In this document: positions 60,324 to 64,000 of the stretch, piece after piece
How the letters are laid out: the number at the start of each line of letters is the position of its first letter
Numbering within the stretch: position 1 is the first letter of the stretch
NCBI GenBank assembly: GCA_040384325.1
Contig: JAZKJL010000003.1
Span: 124,001-188,000 of the forward strand
Origin: JACMLX01 sp040384325
GTDB taxonomy: Bacteria > Gemmatimonadota > Gemmatimonadetes > Gemmatimonadales > Gemmatimonadaceae
Length of the DNA: 64,000 nt
Reading direction: 5' to 3'
The notes under the pieces: generated by a model
What the model saw: the letters and a program-made list of their open reading frames with translations, nothing else
Told to the model about the DNA's origin: nothing
The model's database searches: none
Position numbers and translations under genes: made by a program

Positions 60324-61159
60324 CGCCGCCGCCTGACGTGATCGCGAATGCGCCGGTGACGGCGCCGGTGCGCGGACCGTGGTCGGCCTGGTGGCACGAT
60401 CACTGGAGCGCGGTGGGGAAGGGCACGCTGGCGGTGGTCGGTTTCTGGTGGCTGGTGACCGGCGTGATCGTGGCCCTGCAGCGGAACGAGTGGACGAAGC
60501 TGGCGGCGTGGGTGGTCTCGACCGGTGTCGCGATCTGGGCCACGCACGAGATCCACGCGCAGCGATCGCTGCGGACGGCATCCTCCGCGCGCCGCACCTT
60601 TCTCGCCACCACCGCGATCTGGATGTGGATCAACGTGGGCCTGTACGGAGGCTGGATCGTGGGCCCGGGTTGCGAGGCGAGTGTGGCCGGCGCACCGACG
60701 TTCGTCCGCGCTGCGGAAGCGATCGTGTCGCTGCTCTGGCACGAGTTGCTCTGCGTGCTGCTGCTGTTCGTGAGCTGGCTGCACGTGCGCACGTCGCCCA
60801 ATCGTCTGGGCTTCGTGGCGCTGGCAACGTACTGGGCGGTGCTGCAGGTGGCGAAGCTGAACATCTTCTTCGGCGTCGCCAACCCGGGTGCGCGGTTCCT
60901 GCCGCCGCACCTGCAGTTCCTGCTGTCGTATTACGGTCCGCCCGAGAACACCGGCTGGCTGCCGATCTCGTTCTTCACCGCACTCGGCATCGCGCTGCTG
61001 TTCTGGTGGCACGGCTGGCAGGCAAGGGACAGCTTCCTGCGCCAGAGCCGCGCCCTGCTGGCGATGCTGATCGCGCTGGCCGCGCTGGAGTACCTCCTGC
61101 TCGGCGTCCGCAGCGACGCACCGCTCTGGGAAGTCTTCCTCAAGGCGCGCGGGTTCTGA
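60320..61159 (+). CDS. puhE: Photosynthetic complex assembly protein PuhE (DUF3623)
   Basis: The 279-residue membrane protein has about seven hydrophobic helices. Characteristic segments are VGFWWLVTGVIVALQR, AIWMWINVGLYGGWIVGPGC, and AKLNIFFGVANPGARFLPPH, which match the PuhE/DUF3623 family of reaction-centre assembly factors. In purple bacteria puhE lies near puhBC and acsF; here it is coupled to bchD and marks the right edge of the photosynthesis cluster. Confidence 0.9.
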   Translation: MTPPPDVIANAPVTAPVRGPWSAWWHDHWSAVGKGTLAVVGFWWLVTGVIVALQRNEWTKLAAWVVSTGVAIWATHEIHAQRSLRTASSARRTFLATTAIWMWINVGLYGGWIVGPGCEASVAGAPTFVRAAEAIVSLLWHELLCVLLLFVSWLHVRTSPNRLGFVALATYWAVLQVAKLNIFFGVANPGARFLPPHLQFLLSYYGPPENTGWLPISFFTALGIALLFWWHGWQARDSFLRQSRALLAMLIALAALEYLLLGVRSDAPLWEVFLKARGF

Positions 61160-61238
61160 CGAGCGCCCCTCGGTCATAACTGTTCGCTCGCTGGCAGTAG
61201 TTGTGGTACGACAAGAGCAAAAGACTGCAATTGCAAAT

Positions 61239-61283
61239 CGCAGGTCGCCTGCGGCGACACGCAGAACGGAACAGCCGCAGAAG
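61239..61283 (+). repeat. REP-like repeat, left copy
   Basis: This 45-base unit runs from CGCAGGTCGCC to AACAGCCGCAGAAG. It contains an internal stem (GTCGCC-TGC-GGCGAC). A matching copy lies in inverse orientation at 61390-61434 with about 39 of 45 bases identical. The 327-base gap between puhE and the ABC permease otherwise holds no gene. The unit resembles a bacterial REP or BIME element; extra copies in the genome are expected but cannot be seen here. Confidence 0.75.
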
Positions 61284-61389
61284 GGCGGACCTGGGAGTTC
61301 ATGACCGAGCGCAGGCGGAGGTGTGGTCGCCACCATCGTATTTTTTGGTTGAACAACAGCTGACCAGTTCCACATTTCAAGCCGTTGCA

Positions 61390-61434
61390 CTTCTGCGGCT
61401 GTTCTTTTCTGCGTGTCGCTGAAAGCGACCTGCG
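61390..61434 (-). repeat. REP-like repeat, right inverted copy
   Basis: CTTCTGCGGCTGTTC through AGCGACCTGCG is the reverse complement of the 61239-61283 unit with six substitutions. It also has its own internal stem, GTCGCT-GAAA-GCGAC. The two copies are 106 bases apart. The substitutions are mostly in the loop of the internal stem, which suggests selection for the stem. Confidence 0.75.
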
Positions 61435-61486
61435 ATTCGCTCTTACTATTGCCGTTACGACTGACGTGCAGCAGCGACGCGCGCGG

Positions 61487-62743
61487 TCACTCGTACCGCA
61501 GCGCATCGACAGGATCGAGACGGGCGGCGCGGTTGGCGGGGATGAGGCCGAACAGCACGCCGACGACGATCGACGAGGCGACAGCCACCACAGTCAGTGT
61601 GACCGGAAAGCCGGTGGTGATGTCGAGTAGCACGGTGGCCAGCTTGCCGAGTGCGCCGCCGGTGAGCACGCCGACCAGTCCGCTGATGCCGGTGAGTGTG
61701 GCCGCTTCGACCAGGAACTGCAGGCGGATGTCGCTGGTGGTGGCGCCGAGCGCCTTGCGCAGGCCGATCTCGCGCGTGCGGTCGGTGACCGAGACCATCA
61801 TGATCGCCATCACGCCGATGCCGCCCACCAGCAGCGCCACGCTGGAGAGTACGATCAGCACCAGGAAGAAGACGCTGGTGATGCTGTTGAACGTGTCCAG
61901 CACCTGGTCCTGCGTGACGAGGTCGAAGGTGTTGCGGTCGCGCGGGCGCAGCTTGCGACCGGCGCGCAGGGCCACCGTCACGCTGGCCTGTGCATCGTCG
62001 ACGCTGACGCCGGGTTCCGGCTTGACGGGGATCCAGAGACCATTCGTCTTGTCGAGCTGGAACTGCGCGTCCAGCATGCGGAACGGGATGATCGCGCCGA
62101 TCTCCGAGCCCGGTGGCGAGAAGATGTTGCCGGGCTGCACGTAGATGCCGATCACGCGCGCAGGGCGCCCGCCCACGCGCACCAGCTTGTCCATCGGGTC
62201 GACGCGCCCGAACACCTTCTCCGCGATCGCGTCGCGCAGCACCACCACCGCGTCACCGCCCATCACCTCGGCGTGCGTGAACCAGCGGCCGGCCGACAGT
62301 TCACCCCCCTGGATGGTGGTGAAGCCGGCGTCGGCGCCGAAGATCGCAACGTTCTGCGTGCGCGTGCCCTCGTACTCGACGCGCGCCACCGCCTGGCCCC
62401 AGAGCGATGCGTAGAGGATCCCGGGCAATTGCCGGATGCGCTCCGCCTCGGCCAGGCTCAGGTCGGGCCGGATGCGGATGTACTTCGGCAGACGATCCGG
62501 GTTGAGCGGCGTCTGCGAGAACACCTTCAGCACGTAGAACGTGGTCGGTCCGGCGATCTCGATCGTGCGCACGATCTGGTCGCGGATACCCTGCACCAGG
62601 CTGGCCATCGTCATCACGGTGGAGACACCGATCACGACGCCGAGGATGGTGAGACCCGACCGCAGCTTGCTGCCGAGGATCGCGCCCAGCGCAACCGCGA
62701 CGTTCTGCCCGAGCTGTGAGACGACGCGTCCGGTGGCTGGCAT
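61487..62743 (-). CDS. ABC transporter permease (MacB/FtsX type)
   Basis: The 418-residue product has one N-terminal membrane helix with KLRSGLTILGVVIGVSTVMT, a large periplasmic MacB-type domain and three C-terminal helices beginning FFLVLIVLSSVALLVGGIGV then MAIMMVSVTDRTREIGLRKA. It ends NRAARLDPVDALRYE, the usual signature. These permeases pair with a MacB-like ATPase in export of lipoproteins or peptides. The next gene upstream is a paralogue. Confidence 0.9.
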   Translation of the reverse strand: MPATGRVVSQLGQNVAVALGAILGSKLRSGLTILGVVIGVSTVMTMASLVQGIRDQIVRTIEIAGPTTFYVLKVFSQTPLNPDRLPKYIRIRPDLSLAEAERIRQLPGILYASLWGQAVARVEYEGTRTQNVAIFGADAGFTTIQGGELSAGRWFTHAEVMGGDAVVVLRDAIAEKVFGRVDPMDKLVRVGGRPARVIGIYVQPGNIFSPPGSEIGAIIPFRMLDAQFQLDKTNGLWIPVKPEPGVSVDDAQASVTVALRAGRKLRPRDRNTFDLVTQDQVLDTFNSITSVFFLVLIVLSSVALLVGGIGVMAIMMVSVTDRTREIGLRKALGATTSDIRLQFLVEAATLTGISGLVGVLTGGALGKLATVLLDITTGFPVTLTVVAVASSIVVGVLFGLIPANRAARLDPVDALRYE

Positions 62744-62746
62744 CGG

Positions 62747-63988
62747 CTACTCCGCGCGCAATGCGTCGATCGGGTCGAGCTGCGCGGCCCGCGCCGCGGG
62801 ATAGACACCGAAGAGCACACCGACACCGGCGCCGAGTGCCAGCGCCACGGTGACGGACCACGGGGTGACGCGCGCCGGGAGCGGCGAGAGCGTGGCGACC
62901 AGCCATGCCAGCGCGGCACCGAGCGCCAGCCCGAGCACACCGCCGAGTGCGGAGACGGCCACCGACTCGGCGAGGAACTGGTGGCGGATGTCGCGGCGTG
63001 AGGCACCGACCGCCATCCGGATCCCGATCTCGCGAGTGCGCTGCGTGACGGACATCAGCATGATGTTCATGATCACCACGCCGCCGACGACGATCCCGAT
63101 CGCCACCACCGCCGGGATGATCGAGAAGAGCGTCTTGGTCAGCTTCTTCCAGAAGTCCACCAGCGCATCGGCAGTCTCGATGCTGAAGTCGTCGGCCTCG
63201 CCGGGGCGCAGTCGATGGGCGAGCCGCATCGCGGCCTGGGCGCGATCGATGGCCTCGGGAATCGCGGCCGGGTCGCTCATCTTGACGCTGATGGTGGTGG
63301 TCAGCCGCCGACCGTAGATCGCCTCGAACGCGGGAATCGGCATCAGGATGAAGCCATCGAAACTCTGGCCGAGCACACGTCCCTTCGGGGCCGCGACGCC
63401 GGTGATCGTGAACTGCTGCCCCTTGATGCGGATCACCTGCCCGATCGGGTCCACGCCCTCGAACAGGTTGGTGGCGATGTCGTGGCCGATCACGACCACA
63501 CGCCGGCGTTCGCGGATGTCGAGCTCCGTGAGTGGCTGCCCGGACTGGAACGTGTAGTCCTGCACCCGCTGGAATTCCGCGGTGACCCCGAAGACGGTGG
63601 CGCTGCCCACTTCGCGCTCACGCCACGACACATCGGCCAGCGGTGTCGGCCAGCCGGACTGCATGCTGATGGCCGCGGCGTCGGGGAGGGCCTCCTCGAG
63701 GAAGCTGGCATCCTGCAGCGTGATGCGCGGCCGCTTCTGGATGCTGCGCAGCATCTCGTCGTCCACCAGGCCGAGCGAGATCGGGCCACGTCGGACCTGG
63801 AACACGTCCTTGCCGATCAGCGACCCGGCCACCCGTTCGCTGACGTACGCGTTCATGCCCTGGATGATGGCGATCACCGCCACCAGGAAGGCGACCGACA
63901 CCATGATGCCGAGCAGCGTGAAGAACGCGCGGAACTTGTTGGCGCGGAGCTGCGTCCAGGCGGTCAGGAAGACGTCGTCGAGTCGCAC
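62747..63988 (-). CDS. ABC transporter permease (MacB/FtsX type), paralogue
   Basis: The 413-residue product has the same architecture: LRANKFRAFFTLLGIMVSVA at the N terminus, a periplasmic domain, and MLMSVTQRTREIGIRMAVGA before the C-terminal ARAAQLDPIDALRAE. It is three bases upstream of its paralogue and probably forms a heterodimer with it. The start is a GTG at 63988; a true start further upstream beyond the window cannot be excluded, since only 12 bases remain. Confidence 0.88.
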   Translation of the reverse strand: MRLDDVFLTAWTQLRANKFRAFFTLLGIMVSVAFLVAVIAIIQGMNAYVSERVAGSLIGKDVFQVRRGPISLGLVDDEMLRSIQKRPRITLQDASFLEEALPDAAAISMQSGWPTPLADVSWREREVGSATVFGVTAEFQRVQDYTFQSGQPLTELDIRERRRVVVIGHDIATNLFEGVDPIGQVIRIKGQQFTITGVAAPKGRVLGQSFDGFILMPIPAFEAIYGRRLTTTISVKMSDPAAIPEAIDRAQAAMRLAHRLRPGEADDFSIETADALVDFWKKLTKTLFSIIPAVVAIGIVVGGVVIMNIMLMSVTQRTREIGIRMAVGASRRDIRHQFLAESVAVSALGGVLGLALGAALAWLVATLSPLPARVTPWSVTVALALGAGVGVLFGVYPAARAAQLDPIDALRAE

Positions 63989-64000
63989 CCCTCAATCATA

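Overview
The window comes from a high-GC, anoxygenic phototrophic bacterium, most likely a phototrophic member of the Gemmatimonadota (Gemmatimonas phototrophica-like). The reasons are a type-2 (quinone) reaction-centre gene set, a reaction-centre H subunit split into two polypeptides, an aerobic acsF cyclase, and housekeeping neighbours that are not arranged as in purple bacteria. The phylum assignment is inference from gene content and from memory of that group. No rRNA, tRNA, CRISPR array or transposase was seen.

Region 1 (1-13.1 kb) is housekeeping DNA. It starts with a partial DoxX-like gene, a zinc alcohol dehydrogenase, a cupin, a YihY-type membrane protein and threonine aldolase. A small SRP RNA follows, then dnaX-ebfC-recR, a MglB-like/MglA-like pair, pgsA, cinA, grpE, a DnaJ protein and an HD-domain protein. 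Region 2 (13.1-18 kb, minus strand) carries a CBS-domain protein, mnmA, a cysteine desulfurase, kynB-kynA and bshB1.

Region 3 (18-61.2 kb) is a photosynthesis gene cluster. A minus-strand run reads aerR-ppsR-bchG-bch2-bchP-tspO-hemA-hemE-hemF-hemG, covering regulation, late bacteriochlorophyll steps and tetrapyrrole supply. Divergent from it is a tightly coupled plus-strand operon, bchF-N-B-H-L-M-orf108-acsF-lhaA-puhA(Ht)-puhA(Hc)-puhB-crtB. After a two-gene interruption (a DUF1579-like protein and an AraC-type regulator) comes pufBALMC on the minus strand. It is separated from crtF-bchCXYZ (also minus) by bchO, which lies in the opposite orientation. bchI-bchD-puhE run outward from the crtF promoter. 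Together these genes cover heme/porphyrin precursors, Mg insertion, methylation, oxidative cyclisation, both dark-operative reductases (BchLNB, BchXYZ), tail addition and reduction, reaction centre and LH1 polypeptides, assembly factors and the PpsR/AerR regulators. I did not find crtI, crtC/D, puhC, bchE, bchJ or pucBA.

Region 4 (61.2-64 kb) has an inverted pair of 45-bp REP-like repeats followed by two MacB/FtsX-type ABC transporter permeases.

The most striking observations are: (i) PufM carries a C-terminal OmpA/peptidoglycan-binding domain of about 105 residues with both diaminopimelate-contact residues conserved; (ii) puhA is split in frame by one TAG codon; (iii) PpsR contains no cysteine; and (iv) PpsR-type TGT-N12-ACA palindromes sit at bchC, crtF, bchG and bchF with a shared architecture in which one half-site forms the -35 element.
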